A stretch of 64,000 bases of DNA. Origin: Sphingomonas_B tabacisoli (GTDB taxonomy: Bacteria; Pseudomonadota; Alphaproteobacteria; Sphingomonadales; Sphingomonadaceae). The stretch covers positions 992,001 through 1,056,000 of the forward strand of contig NZ_JBHUDY010000001.1 in NCBI RefSeq assembly GCF_042678385.1. Direction: 5' to 3'. Positions 8,552 to 18,465 of this stretch are shown here, one piece after another. Under the pieces are notes generated by a model that was not told where the DNA came from, ran no database searches, and saw only the letters and a program-made list of their open reading frames with translations. Every line of letters begins with the position of its first letter. Position 1 is the stretch's first letter. The translations under genes were made by a program, and so were the position numbers.

Positions 8552-10711
8552 ATGACTGACAAACCAACCCTCTCCGACTGGTCCGCGCTCGCCGCGAAGG
8601 AAGTGAAGGGCCGCGACCTGACTTGGCACACCCCGGAAGGGATCAACGTCAAGCCGCTCTACACGGCCGAGGATGTCGCGGGGTGGGAGCCGGGCCTTCC
8701 AGGCTTCGCGCCGTTCACCCGCGGCGTGCGCGCGTCGATGTACGCCGGCCGCCCCTGGACGATCCGCCAATATGCGGGCTTCTCCACCGCCGAGGAATCG
8801 AACGCCTTTTATCGCCGCAACCTCGCCGCCGGGCAGAAGGGCCTGTCGGTCGCCTTCGACCTCGCCACGCACCGCGGCTATGACAGCGACCATCCGCGTG
8901 TCGTCGGCGACGTCGGCAAGGCGGGAGTGGCGATCGACACGATCGACGACATGAAGATCCTGTTCGACGGCATCCCGCTCGATCAGATGTCGGTTTCGAT
9001 GACGATGAACGGCGCGGTGATCCCGATCCTCGCCTTCTTCATCGTCGCGGGGGAAGAGCAGGGCGTCGACCGCAAGCTGCTCGACGGAACCATTCAGAAC
9101 GACATTCTGAAGGAGTTCATGGTCCGCAACACTTACATCTACCCGCCCGAGCCGAGCATGCGGATCATCTCCGACATCTTCGGCTACACCTCGCGGGAGA
9201 TGCCGAAGTTCAACTCGATCTCGATCTCCGGCTATCACATGCAGGAAGCTGGGGCGACGCAGGTTCAGGAACTGGCCTTCACCATCGCCGACGGCGCCGA
9301 ATATGTGCGCTACGGCGTCGCCTCCGGCCTGGACATCGACAAGTTCGCCGGCCGCCTGAGCTTCTTCTTCGCGATCGGCATGAACTTTTTCATGGAAGTC
9401 GCGAAGCTGCGCGCCGCCCGCGTGCTGTGGTACCGGGTGATGACCAAGCTGGGCGCGCGCGACGAGCGCTCGAAGATGTTGCGCACGCATTGCCAGACCA
9501 GCGGCGTGTCGCTGACCGAGCAGGACCCGTACAACAACGTCATCCGCACAACGATCGAGGCGATGGCGGCGATGCTGGGCGGCACCCAGTCGCTGCACAC
9601 CAACGCACTCGACGAAGCGATCGCGCTGCCCACCGACTTCTCCGCCCGGATCGCGCGCAACACGCAGATCGTGATCCAGGAAGAAACGGGGATGACGAAA
9701 GTCGTCGATCCGCTGGGCGGCTCCTATTATGTCGAGGCGCTGACGAAGCAGCTTGTCGATGCCGCGCAGGAAATCATCGACCGGGTCGAGGCGGAAGGCG
9801 GCATGGCCAAGGCGGTCGCCGCCGGCTGGCCCAAGGCGATGATCGAGGAAGCCGCCGCCGCGCGCCAGGCGCGGGTCGATCGCGGCGAGGACGTGATCGT
9901 AGGGGTGAACAAATACCGGCTCGCCAACGAAGATCTGCTGGAAACGCTGGAAGTCGACAACACCAAGGTGCGCGAGGCGCAGATCGCCCGGATCGAGCGG
10001 GTGAAGGCCGGGCGCGACGAAGCGAAATGCCAGGCCGCGCTCGACGCGCTTCGCAAGGGCGCCGCAGGCCCGGCGACGATCGAGAACAACCTGCTCGCAC
10101 TCGCCGTCGAATGCGCCCGCGCCCGCGCGACACTGGGCGAGATCAGTGCGGCGATGGAGGAAAGCTTCGATCGCTACGGCACTGTGCCGACGCCGGTTAA
10201 AGGCGTCTATGCGGCGCCCTATAAGGACGACAGCCGCTGGGATCAGGTGGTGAACGGCGTCAAGGCCGTCGAGCGCCGGCTGGGGCGCAAGCCGAAACTG
10301 CTGGTCGCGAAGATGGGACAGGACGGGCACGACCGCGGCGCCAACGTCATCGCGTCCGCATTCGGCGACATGGGCTTCGACATCGTTTCCGGCCCGCTGT
10401 TCCAGACGCCCGAGGAGACGGTGGTGCTGGCGCTCGAAAGCGGCGTCGACGTGGTCGGCGCCTCCAGCCTCGCGGCCGGGCACAAGACCTTGATCCCCGA
10501 GCTGATCCAGCGGCTGCGCGACAAGGGCCGCAGCGACGTCAAGGTGATCGCCGGCGGCGTCATCCCGCCGCAGGATTACGAATTCCTCCGCAACGCCGGC
10601 GTGCAGGGGATTTACGGCCCCGGCTCCAATGTCGTCGAGTGCGCCGCCGACGTGCTGCGGCTGTTGGGGCACAACATGCCGCCGGAGAACTTGGCGGAGG
10701 CCGCGGAATGA
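8552..10711 (+). CDS. scpA: Methylmalonyl-CoA mutase (single-chain, cobalamin-dependent)
   Basis: The 719-residue product isomerises (R)-methylmalonyl-CoA to succinyl-CoA, feeding the TCA cycle. The N-terminal TIM-barrel acyl-CoA domain includes THRGYDSDHPRVVGDVGKAG (around residue 107) and MSVSMTMNGAV. The C-terminal B12 domain starts near residue 580, with the DxHxxG ligand motif (DGHDRGANV) at about 591 and VVGASSLAAGH after it. Length matches homodimeric or alpha-chain enzymes. The stop overlaps the bioB start (ATGA). No MeaB/ArgK chaperone gene is seen in the window. Confidence 0.97.
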   Translation: MTDKPTLSDWSALAAKEVKGRDLTWHTPEGINVKPLYTAEDVAGWEPGLPGFAPFTRGVRASMYAGRPWTIRQYAGFSTAEESNAFYRRNLAAGQKGLSVAFDLATHRGYDSDHPRVVGDVGKAGVAIDTIDDMKILFDGIPLDQMSVSMTMNGAVIPILAFFIVAGEEQGVDRKLLDGTIQNDILKEFMVRNTYIYPPEPSMRIISDIFGYTSREMPKFNSISISGYHMQEAGATQVQELAFTIADGAEYVRYGVASGLDIDKFAGRLSFFFAIGMNFFMEVAKLRAARVLWYRVMTKLGARDERSKMLRTHCQTSGVSLTEQDPYNNVIRTTIEAMAAMLGGTQSLHTNALDEAIALPTDFSARIARNTQIVIQEETGMTKVVDPLGGSYYVEALTKQLVDAAQEIIDRVEAEGGMAKAVAAGWPKAMIEEAAAARQARVDRGEDVIVGVNKYRLANEDLLETLEVDNTKVREAQIARIERVKAGRDEAKCQAALDALRKGAAGPATIENNLLALAVECARARATLGEISAAMEESFDRYGTVPTPVKGVYAAPYKDDSRWDQVVNGVKAVERRLGRKPKLLVAKMGQDGHDRGANVIASAFGDMGFDIVSGPLFQTPEETVVLALESGVDVVGASSLAAGHKTLIPELIQRLRDKGRSDVKVIAGGVIPPQDYEFLRNAGVQGIYGPGSNVVECAADVLRLLGHNMPPENLAEAAE

Positions 10712-11895
10712 GTGACGTGGTGACGGAAAATACAAACCCCTCCCCTTCAGGGGAGGGGCAAGGGGTGGGGGCGCGCGTCTGCGCGCCCAAAGGACTCATT
10801 GCCAAGTCACAGCCCCACCCCAACCCAGCATCAGGTGAACCGTCCCCCGGACGGTTCAGGTCAGTCCGGGGGACTGACCGACCTGATGCTCCTGAAGGGG
10901 AGGGGCTTGTCAGGACGGACTGGACCCGCGAGGAAATCCGCGCCCTTTTCGCGCTCCCGTTCACCGACCTCCTGTTCCGCGCCGCGACCGTCCACCGCCA
11001 GCACCACGCGCCGGACCAGATCCAGCTCTGCACTTTGCTGTCGATCAAGACCGGCGGCTGCCCGGAGGATTGCGGCTATTGCTCCCAGTCCGCGCATGCC
11101 GAGAGCGGCGTGAAGGCGACCAAGCTGATGGACGTGCGCTCCGTCCTGCAGATGGCGGCGCAGGCGAAAGATGCGGGCTCGCAGCGTTTCTGCATGGGCG
11201 CGGCCTGGCGCAACCCTAAGGACAAGGACATGCCCGCCATCGTCGAGATGGTGAAGGGCGTGCGCGACATGGGCCTCGAGACCTGCATGACGCTCGGCAT
11301 GCTGACGCCCTCCCAGGCGCAGACGCTCGCCGATGCGGGTCTCGATTACTACAACCACAATATCGACAGCAGCCCGGAATATTATGAGCGGGCGATCACC
11401 ACCCGCACCATGGCGGACCGTCTCGATACGCTCGCGCATGTGCGGGGCGCCGGGATCAATGTCTGCTCGGGCGGCATCGTCGGTATGGGCGAGACCCGCG
11501 AGGACCGGGTCGGCTTCATTCACACGCTGGCGACGCTGGAGCGGCATCCGGAAAGCGTGCCGGTCAACGCGCTGGTGCCGGTGAAGGGCACGGTGCTGGG
11601 CGACATGCTGGCCGACACGCCGCTCGCCAAGATCGACGACATCGAGTTCGTCCGCACCGTCGCCGTCGCGCGCATCACCATGCCGATGAGCATGGTGCGG
11701 CTGAGCGCGGGCCGCGAGAGCATGTCGGAAGCGACGCAAGCGCTCTGCTTCCTCGCCGGCGCGAACAGCATCTTCACCGGCGATAAATTGCTGACCGCCC
11801 CGAATGCTGGCGACGACAAGGATGCCGCCCTGCTCGCCAAACTCGGCCTAGCGCCGCTGGAAGGGGGAGAGCCGATGCGGGTGGCTGCTGAGTGA
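10708..11895 (+). CDS. bioB: Biotin synthase with repeat-encoded N-terminal insertion
   Basis: The 395-residue radical SAM enzyme converts dethiobiotin to biotin. The cluster motif CPEDCGYC has Cys at 118, 122 and 125; YNHNIDSSPEYY and VCSGGIVGMGE are also present. Relatives are about 340-350 residues. The excess is residues 10-67, encoded entirely by a palindromic repeat (10735-10908, 174 bp), after which normal BioB sequence resumes (TDWTREEIRALF). No usable in-frame start lies between the repeat and the catalytic core, so the repeat must be translated if BioB is made. The ATG at 10708 has a GGAGG site and overlaps the mutase stop. Its place between mutase and pccA suits PCC's need for biotin. 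Confidence 0.95.
   Translation: MSDVVTENTNPSPSGEGQGVGARVCAPKGLIAKSQPHPNPASGEPSPGRFRSVRGTDRPDAPEGEGLVRTDWTREEIRALFALPFTDLLFRAATVHRQHHAPDQIQLCTLLSIKTGGCPEDCGYCSQSAHAESGVKATKLMDVRSVLQMAAQAKDAGSQRFCMGAAWRNPKDKDMPAIVEMVKGVRDMGLETCMTLGMLTPSQAQTLADAGLDYYNHNIDSSPEYYERAITTRTMADRLDTLAHVRGAGINVCSGGIVGMGETREDRVGFIHTLATLERHPESVPVNALVPVKGTVLGDMLADTPLAKIDDIEFVRTVAVARITMPMSMVRLSAGRESMSEATQALCFLAGANSIFTGDKLLTAPNAGDDKDAALLAKLGLAPLEGGEPMRVAAE
10735..10908. repeat. Compound palindromic repeat inside bioB
   Basis: The arms are ACCCCTCCCCTTCAGGGGAGG (from 10736) and CCTGAAGGGGAGGGGCTT (to 10908). The right arm is split by a 64-bp module (10827-10890) bounded by AGCATCAGGT and ACCTGATGCT and holding two mirrored mini-hairpins with GTCCCCCGGAC and GTCCGGGGGAC-type cores. 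Its length of 174 bp is a multiple of three and it has no stop in the bioB frame. The same compound lies, reversed relative to the coding sense, in mtaB. Confidence 0.9.
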
Positions 11896-12109
11896 GGAAA
11901 CATGCGGGGCTCGTCCTGGCGATATTCAGCGCCTTCTGGATCGGCTGGATTGCACTCGAACTGCTGGGCAGTGTGATGGGCGACTGCGACTACGCCGGTA
12001 ATGCCGATTGCAAAGCGATGAAGGACTATGCCCCAGCACTGATCTTCTGGAGAGGGCTGGCCGTCGAGTTGGCCGCTTCGGTCATCTATCTCACGATACG
12101 GAAACGCTA

Positions 12110-12110
<1 letters not shown>
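11892..12110 (+). CDS. Small membrane protein, unknown function
   Basis: The 72-residue product starts at a GTG that overlaps the bioB stop. It has two predicted membrane helices (residues 5-28 and 48-68) separated by a polar loop containing two Cys (CDYAGNADC). It is squeezed between bioB and pccA with four-base and one-base overlaps, so it is part of the operon. A linking gene of this kind may only maintain translational coupling, or it may be a small membrane partner. No family is recognised. Confidence 0.6.
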
Positions 12111-14176
<2,066 letters not shown>

Positions 14177-14182
14177 CCTTTC

Positions 14183-14259
14183 CGTCACCCCGGCCTTGAG
14201 CCGGGGTCCCGCTTTTCCTGAGGGAACAAGCGGGATGCCGGATCAAGTCCGGCATGACG
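14183..14259. repeat. Palindromic repeat (CGTCACCCCGG class) between pccA and galE
   Basis: The 32-bp arms (14183-14214 and 14228-14259) each contain a smaller hairpin: CCCCGGCCTTGAGCCGGGG on the left and GCCGGATCAAGTCCGGC on the right. The outer edges CGTCA/TGACG and inner GGTCCCGCTT/AAGCGGGAT pair. It fills the gap between two convergent genes and may act as a two-way terminator. Copies of the same family are at 21600 and 58399. Confidence 0.9.
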
Positions 14260-14268
14260 GGGGAGAGG

Positions 14269-15276
14269 TTAGGCCACAGGCTCCTGCCGCTCCGCGAGCT
14301 TCCTTTCCCACGCCAGCGCATCGGCGATGATGGTGTCGAGATTATCGCGCTTCGGCCGCCAGGGCAGGGTGGAGAGGATGCGGCTGTTGTCGGCGACCAG
14401 GATCGGCGGATCGCCGGCGCGGCGCGGCTCGATGCGGCGCTCGATCGTCATGTTGGTGACGCGGTCGACGGCGTCGAGCACTTCCAGCACGGTCGATCCG
14501 GTGCCGTAGCCGACGTTCATCGTATAGTTGGTGCCGGGATTGGCGATCAGCGCCTCCAGCGTGTCGACATGCGCGGCCGCCAAGTCGCTGACATGGATAT
14601 AGTCGCGCATGCCGGTGCCGTCGCGCGTGTCGTAATCGGTGCCGAACACGGCGACATGACCGCGCTTGCCCGTCGCCGCTTCCACCGCGACCTTGATCAG
14701 ATGCGTCGCGCCTTCGGTGGACTGGCCCGATCGTCCCTGCGGGTCGGCGCCGGCGACGTTGAAGTAACGCAGCACGCCGTAGCTGAACGGGTGCGCGGCG
14801 GCGACATCGGCCAGCATCAGCTCCGTCATCAGCTTGGACTTGCCGTAGGGGTTGATCGGCTGGAGCGGAAAGTCCTCGCGGATCGGCCAGCGCTCCACGA
14901 TTCCGTAGAGCGTCGCGGTCGAGGAAAAGATGAAGTTCGGCACGCCGCAAGCCACCGCACTCTCGATCAGCGAGCGCGAGGCGGCGGTGTTGTTCTTGTA
15001 ATATTTCAGCGGGTTCTCGACCGACTCCGGCACGATGATCGAACCGGCGAAATGCATGATCGCGTGGATATCCTGCTGGCGCAGCGTATCGCGCACGAGC
15101 TCGTCGTCGTCGATCGCGCCCTGCACGAACGTCGCGCGGGGATCGACCGCCCAGCGAAAGCCGGTGGTCAGATTGTCGATGACGACAACCGGATAGCCGG
15201 CGTCGAGCAGGGCAAGCACGGCATGGCTGCCGATGTAACCGGCGCCGCCGGTCACGAGTATTGTCGGTTTGTTCAT
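14269..15276 (-). CDS. galE: UDP-glucose 4-epimerase
   Basis: The 335-residue extended SDR enzyme interconverts UDP-glucose and UDP-galactose for envelope polysaccharide. It shows the NAD-binding GGAGYIGSH (residues 9-17), HFAGSIIVPESVENP, the catalytic SSTATLYG with NPYGKSK (Tyr/Lys) and RYFNVAGADP. The start MNKPTILVTGG is preferred over an in-frame start 15 codons upstream because it fits the family N-terminus and follows an AGGGG site. It is divergent from the phosphoesterase gene. Confidence 0.96.
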   Translation of the reverse strand: MNKPTILVTGGAGYIGSHAVLALLDAGYPVVVIDNLTTGFRWAVDPRATFVQGAIDDDELVRDTLRQQDIHAIMHFAGSIIVPESVENPLKYYKNNTAASRSLIESAVACGVPNFIFSSTATLYGIVERWPIREDFPLQPINPYGKSKLMTELMLADVAAAHPFSYGVLRYFNVAGADPQGRSGQSTEGATHLIKVAVEAATGKRGHVAVFGTDYDTRDGTGMRDYIHVSDLAAAHVDTLEALIANPGTNYTMNVGYGTGSTVLEVLDAVDRVTNMTIERRIEPRRAGDPPILVADNSRILSTLPWRPKRDNLDTIIADALAWERKLAERQEPVA

Positions 15277-15351
15277 GGGTCCCCTTAGGTCGTGCGGTTG
15301 ACGCAATAAAGCCCGCGCCACATTGCGGGTTCCCGCGCGTTAGGAGATCCG

Positions 15352-16185
15352 ATGACTCGCCTGTTCCACATCAGCGACGTGCATTTCGGGTGCGAGGACC
15401 CAGAGGCGCTGGAATGGGTGAAGGAACGGATCGAGGCCGAGAAGCCCGACGCCGTTGCGCTGACCGGCGACCTGACGATGCGGGCGAGGCATCGCGAGTT
15501 TCGCGCCGCATGTTCGTGGATCCAATCGCTAGCGGTGCCGGTGACGGTCGAGGTCGGCAATCACGATCTGCCTTATTTCAACCTGATCGAGCGGTTCGTC
15601 GCACCGTATCATCGTATTCGCGGGATCGAGCGGCTCGTCGAACGCGAGTTGAACCTGGCCGGAATCGCGATCGTGCCGCTGAAGACGACGGCGCGGGCGC
15701 AGTGGCGGCTGAACTGGTCGCTCGGCTATGTCGGCCACCGCGCGCTGGCCCGGACGCTGCAAGGGATTGCGGACCTGCCCGAACGCAAGGTCGTGCTGGT
15801 CACTGCGCACCACCCGCTGGTCGAGGCGAACACCCGCGGCAAGGCGCTGACGAGGGGCGGGGAGAGGGCCTTGGCGGCTCTGGCGGGGGCTGGCGTGACG
15901 GCCGTGCTCAGCGGCCACGTCCATGACCCGTTCGACCTGATCAAGGAAACGGCGAACGGACCGATCCGGATGATCGGCGCGGGCACGCTATCGCTGCGCA
16001 TCCGTTCGACACCGCCGAGCTTCAACGAGATCACGATCGCGGACGGCGCGGTGCAGGTGAAGGTCCGCACCTTCGGGGAGAATATCCCGACGCCGGCAAT
16101 GCAGATCGACGCGGTTCCGCAGAATGCGCAGCCGCGGCCAGGCGAACCGGTCGCGCCTGTGGCGGTAAATGCACCTCTCCCATAG
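15352..16185 (+). CDS. Calcineurin-like metallophosphoesterase
   Basis: The 277-residue product has the five binuclear-metal motifs: DVHFG (residues 9-13), TGDLT (around 42), GNHDL (around 66), TAHHPL (around 145) and SGHVHDP (around 190). The family includes cyclic-nucleotide phosphodiesterases of the CpdA type and other small phosphoesterases; the substrate is not resolved. The last residues (APLP and the stop) are written by the start of a palindromic repeat, so the original C-terminus may have been altered. It has no signal peptide and is probably cytoplasmic. Confidence 0.9.
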   Translation: MTRLFHISDVHFGCEDPEALEWVKERIEAEKPDAVALTGDLTMRARHREFRAACSWIQSLAVPVTVEVGNHDLPYFNLIERFVAPYHRIRGIERLVERELNLAGIAIVPLKTTARAQWRLNWSLGYVGHRALARTLQGIADLPERKVVLVTAHHPLVEANTRGKALTRGGERALAALAGAGVTAVLSGHVHDPFDLIKETANGPIRMIGAGTLSLRIRSTPPSFNEITIADGAVQVKVRTFGENIPTPAMQIDAVPQNAQPRPGEPVAPVAVNAPLP

Positions 16186-16304
16186 GGAGGTCGAGTCAGC
16201 GCTTGCGCTGACCGGGTGAGGGGATCGTGCGCTTCCGGAGAGTTTCGATCCCCTCACCCCGCTCGCGCCGCAAGCGCGAGTCGCCCTCTCCCTATAGGAG
16301 AGGG
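16174..16304. repeat. Multi-hairpin palindromic repeat
   Basis: Four small hairpins lie in a larger palindrome: CCTCTCCCATAGGGAGG (from 16174), GTCAGCGCTTGCGCTGAC (from 16195), CTCGCGCCGCAAGCGCGAG (from 16262) and CCTCTCCCTATAGGAGAGG (from 16285). The central arms GGGTGAGGGGATCG (from 16214) and CGATCCCCTCACCC (from 16247) pair. It overlaps the phosphoesterase stop and abuts the GNAT stop, lying between convergent genes. Confidence 0.88.
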
Positions 16305-16306
16305 AA

Positions 16307-16858
16307 CTACGCCGCCTCCAGACAACGCATGGCTGTTGGCTCTTCGCATTGGCCGTCCGCGTCGGCGTAGAGCAGGCAATCGACCTCGCACCCACGGGCG
16401 ACCGCGTGGCGCTTCACCACCTTGCCTGTCGGCCGAAAGCCGAGCTTGCGCAGCACGCGGCCTGATGCGCGGTTGTCGGCGAAATGGCCGGAATGGATGC
16501 GCTCGATCCGGAGCGACTCGCGGGCGGCGCGAAGCAGCGCGCTCGCCGCCTCCGTCGCAAAGCCCAAGCCCCAATAGGGCTGCGCCAGCCAATAGCCGAT
16601 CTCGTGCCCTTCCTCGTCCGGGGACAACGCGACAGCGCCGATCAGCCGCGGCACGCGGGCCGTGCGCGCGAAGATCAGGCAGTTGGGCGCGTGTGCGTCC
16701 TTCGCCATGCCGAGATACGCCTCGGCATGCTCCTGCGTGTAGGGCCAGGGAATGCGCGCGGTGTTGCGGGCGACCGGCTCCGTGATAGCGCGGGCCAGCG
16801 CCGGCGCATCTTCGATCCAGCCCGGCCGCAACAGCAGCCTGTCGGTACGCACGAACAT
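16307..16858 (-). CDS. GNAT family N-acetyltransferase (RimJ/RimL type)
   Basis: The 183-residue product has the RimL-like layout: an opening TDRLLLRPGWIEDAPAL, IGYWLAQPYWGLGFATEA (motif A, acetyl-CoA pyrophosphate loop, around residues 93-110) and the closing NRASGRVLRKLGFRPTG (motif B). It presumably transfers acetyl groups to protein or small-molecule amines. The start at 16858 has a GGAGAG site; an in-frame start 18 codons upstream lacks one. It is followed by the multi-hairpin repeat. Confidence 0.9.
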   Translation of the reverse strand: MFVRTDRLLLRPGWIEDAPALARAITEPVARNTARIPWPYTQEHAEAYLGMAKDAHAPNCLIFARTARVPRLIGAVALSPDEEGHEIGYWLAQPYWGLGFATEAASALLRAARESLRIERIHSGHFADNRASGRVLRKLGFRPTGKVVKRHAVARGCEVDCLLYADADGQCEEPTAMRCLEAA

Positions 16859-16929
16859 CTCCGCTCTCCTTTCCGTGCGCCCTGACGGAGTTACGTTACC
16901 GCAGGGCGACATGATGCAAGGGAGATGTG

Positions 16930-16961
16930 AAAAAGGGAGACTGGGGGCTACCCGTCTCCCT
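16930..16961 (-). terminator. Rho-independent terminator of rplU-rpmA
   Basis: Read on the minus strand, AGGGAGAC (16961-16954) pairs with GTCTCCCT (16941-16934) and is followed by TTTTCAC. A second perfect 10-bp hairpin (CGGGTCGCCC/GGGCGACCCG, 16985-17007) lies between it and the rpmA stop and may stabilise the transcript end. Confidence 0.8.
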
Positions 16962-17023
16962 CTTAACCTACCGTGGCAGGTCTTCGGGTCGCCCCCAGGG
17001 CGACCCGTAAATACGGTCGCCCG

Positions 17024-17296
17024 TTATTCGGCCGCCTCTGCCATAATCGCATCGACCGACACGTATTTGCGGCCAAGCTTGCCCTCATGGAATCGCACGC
17101 GGCCGTCCGCGGTCGCAAAGAGGGTGTGGTCCTTGCCGCAGCCTACATTGCGGCCGGCATAGGTCTTGGTGCCGCGTTGGCGCACGATGATGTTGCCGGC
17201 GATCACTTCTTCGCCGCCGAATTTCTTCACGCCGAGGCGACGGCCTGCGGAATCGCGGCCGTTGCGCGAGGAGCCGCCTGCTTTTTTATGCGCCAT
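17024..17296 (-). CDS. rpmA: 50S ribosomal protein L27
   Basis: The 90-residue product begins MAHKKAGGSSRNGRDSAGRR, the standard L27 N-terminus that reaches the peptidyl-transferase centre, and continues with RLGVKKFGGE, QRGTKTYAGRNVG and GRVRFHEGK. There is no Firmicutes-type cleavable N-extension. It follows rplU by 30 bases in the usual order rplU-rpmA, and a terminator lies downstream. Confidence 0.99.
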   Translation of the reverse strand: MAHKKAGGSSRNGRDSAGRRLGVKKFGGEEVIAGNIIVRQRGTKTYAGRNVGCGKDHTLFATADGRVRFHEGKLGRKYVSVDAIMAEAAE

Positions 17297-17326
17297 GACT
17301 AATTACTCCCAATCTCTTCTTGCGGC

Positions 17327-17698
17327 TCAGGCGGCGGCTTCGGCCGGCGCGGCTTCCGGCGTTTCCGCCTTGGCCTTCTTCGCGGTCTTCTTCGGCTGCT
17401 CGCCGCCGATCGACAGGATCTTCAGGATCGTGTGCTGCTGGCGATGGCCGTTCTTGCGGCGATAATTGTGGCGGCGACGCTTCTTGAAGACGATGACCTT
17501 CTCGCCCTTCGCCTGCGCGACGATCTCGGCCGCGACCGTCAGGCCGGCGGTGGCTTTCAGCTCGCTGCCTTCGCCCGCGAGAAGCACGTCGCCCAGGGTC
17601 ACCTTAGCTCCGGCTTCACCGTCGAGCTTCTCGACGACGATCTTGTCTCCTGCGGCAACGCGATACTGCTTGCCGCCCGTGCGCACGACTGCGAACAT
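17327..17698 (-). CDS. rplU: 50S ribosomal protein L21
   Basis: The 123-residue product has the L21 core MFAVVRTGGKQYRV and the 23S rRNA-binding segment FKKRRRHNYRRKNGHRQQ (around residues 72-89), followed by an Ala/Pro/Lys-rich C-terminal extension typical of alphaproteobacteria. The start at 17698 is chosen over an in-frame ATG four codons upstream. A sigma-70-like promoter lies 64-92 bases upstream, and rpmA follows. Confidence 0.98.
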   Translation of the reverse strand: MFAVVRTGGKQYRVAAGDKIVVEKLDGEAGAKVTLGDVLLAGEGSELKATAGLTVAAEIVAQAKGEKVIVFKKRRRHNYRRKNGHRQQHTILKILSIGGEQPKKTAKKAKAETPEAAPAEAAA

Positions 17699-17761
17699 GG
17701 CCCTCATCAATCCATCAAAGCTGATCGCCGCGCGAGAACAATCCCCGCACGGGAAGTGGCG

Positions 17762-17790
17762 CAGCTAAGTGAGACGGGCGCGCTTGTCAA
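17762..17790 (-). promoter_or_regulatory. Sigma-70-type promoter for rplU-rpmA
   Basis: On the minus strand a perfect -35 TTGACA (17790-17785) is followed after exactly 17 bases by TAGCTG (17767-17762). The leader to the rplU start is about 60 bases and contains a short CCCGTGCGGG hairpin. Confidence 0.6.
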
Positions 17791-17802
17791 CCGCAAGCGC
17801 CC

Positions 17803-18318
17803 TCAGCCGCGCCATTTCCGCATCGCGTCTTTATAGGAGGTGCGCGCCCGTTCGGCTGCGCCAGAGAGTCGGTCGCGCTCCTTGCGCTGGCGCGTTTCTA
17901 GCGCCTGCCGCTCCTTGGCAAGCGCCGCCTCGCGCCTGGCGAGTTCGTCCAGCTGCTGCCGATGCTGCGCCTCCAGGTCGGTCAGCGCCTCTTCGGCCTT
18001 GTCCAATGTTGCGCGGCTGGGACGCTGCTTCGGTGGTGCCGCTCGCGACGGCGGCGCCTTCGCTTTCGGCTTGTCGCGGGGGAGGGCAGCGAGCTGCTCC
18101 TCGGCCGTTCCGCGCAGCTTGCGGATGACTTCGCCGGGACGGGCGAGGGGCTCTGCCGTAAGCGTGGGATCCTCAACCAGCTCCGCGACGCCGCGCGCGA
18201 ACAGGTTGGCGTCGCTGCCCCAGGCGGCAAGCGCGGCCTTCTGGCTCGGCGCGGCGACATAGGCGTCATGGAAGCCGATCGGCGTTCGATACACTTTCAG
18301 TTTCTGCGCGCGTGGCAT
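17803..18318 (-). CDS. TolA-like coiled-coil protein (hypothetical)
   Basis: The 171-residue product has an N-terminal conserved block (KLKVYRTPIGFHDAYVAAPS, residues 6-25) and a following segment about using the object's index (AALAAWGSDANLFARG). A Pro/Ala/Lys linker at about 85-105 leads to a long charged coiled coil (residues 108-165, rich in Glu, Arg, Gln and Ala). Similar proteins in sphingomonads are annotated as cell-envelope biogenesis protein TolA because of the coil, but there is no membrane helix, so a true TolA role is doubtful. Its gene is divergent from the TonB receptor gene. Confidence 0.75.
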   Translation of the reverse strand: MPRAQKLKVYRTPIGFHDAYVAAPSQKAALAAWGSDANLFARGVAELVEDPTLTAEPLARPGEVIRKLRGTAEEQLAALPRDKPKAKAPPSRAAPPKQRPSRATLDKAEEALTDLEAQHRQQLDELARREAALAKERQALETRQRKERDRLSGAAERARTSYKDAMRKWRG

Positions 18319-18465
18319 GGCGAGGCAACGCGCAAACCGGCGTGCCGCTCCAGTGTTGCGGCGCGGCAACAGGATTGCAGAATCGTGACACACTTTGAGC
18401 CGGACGCTTTCAACTCGTGCCGGAGTGGGACAGTCTGGTGGCAGGGAACAAGTTGGGGAAAGCGT

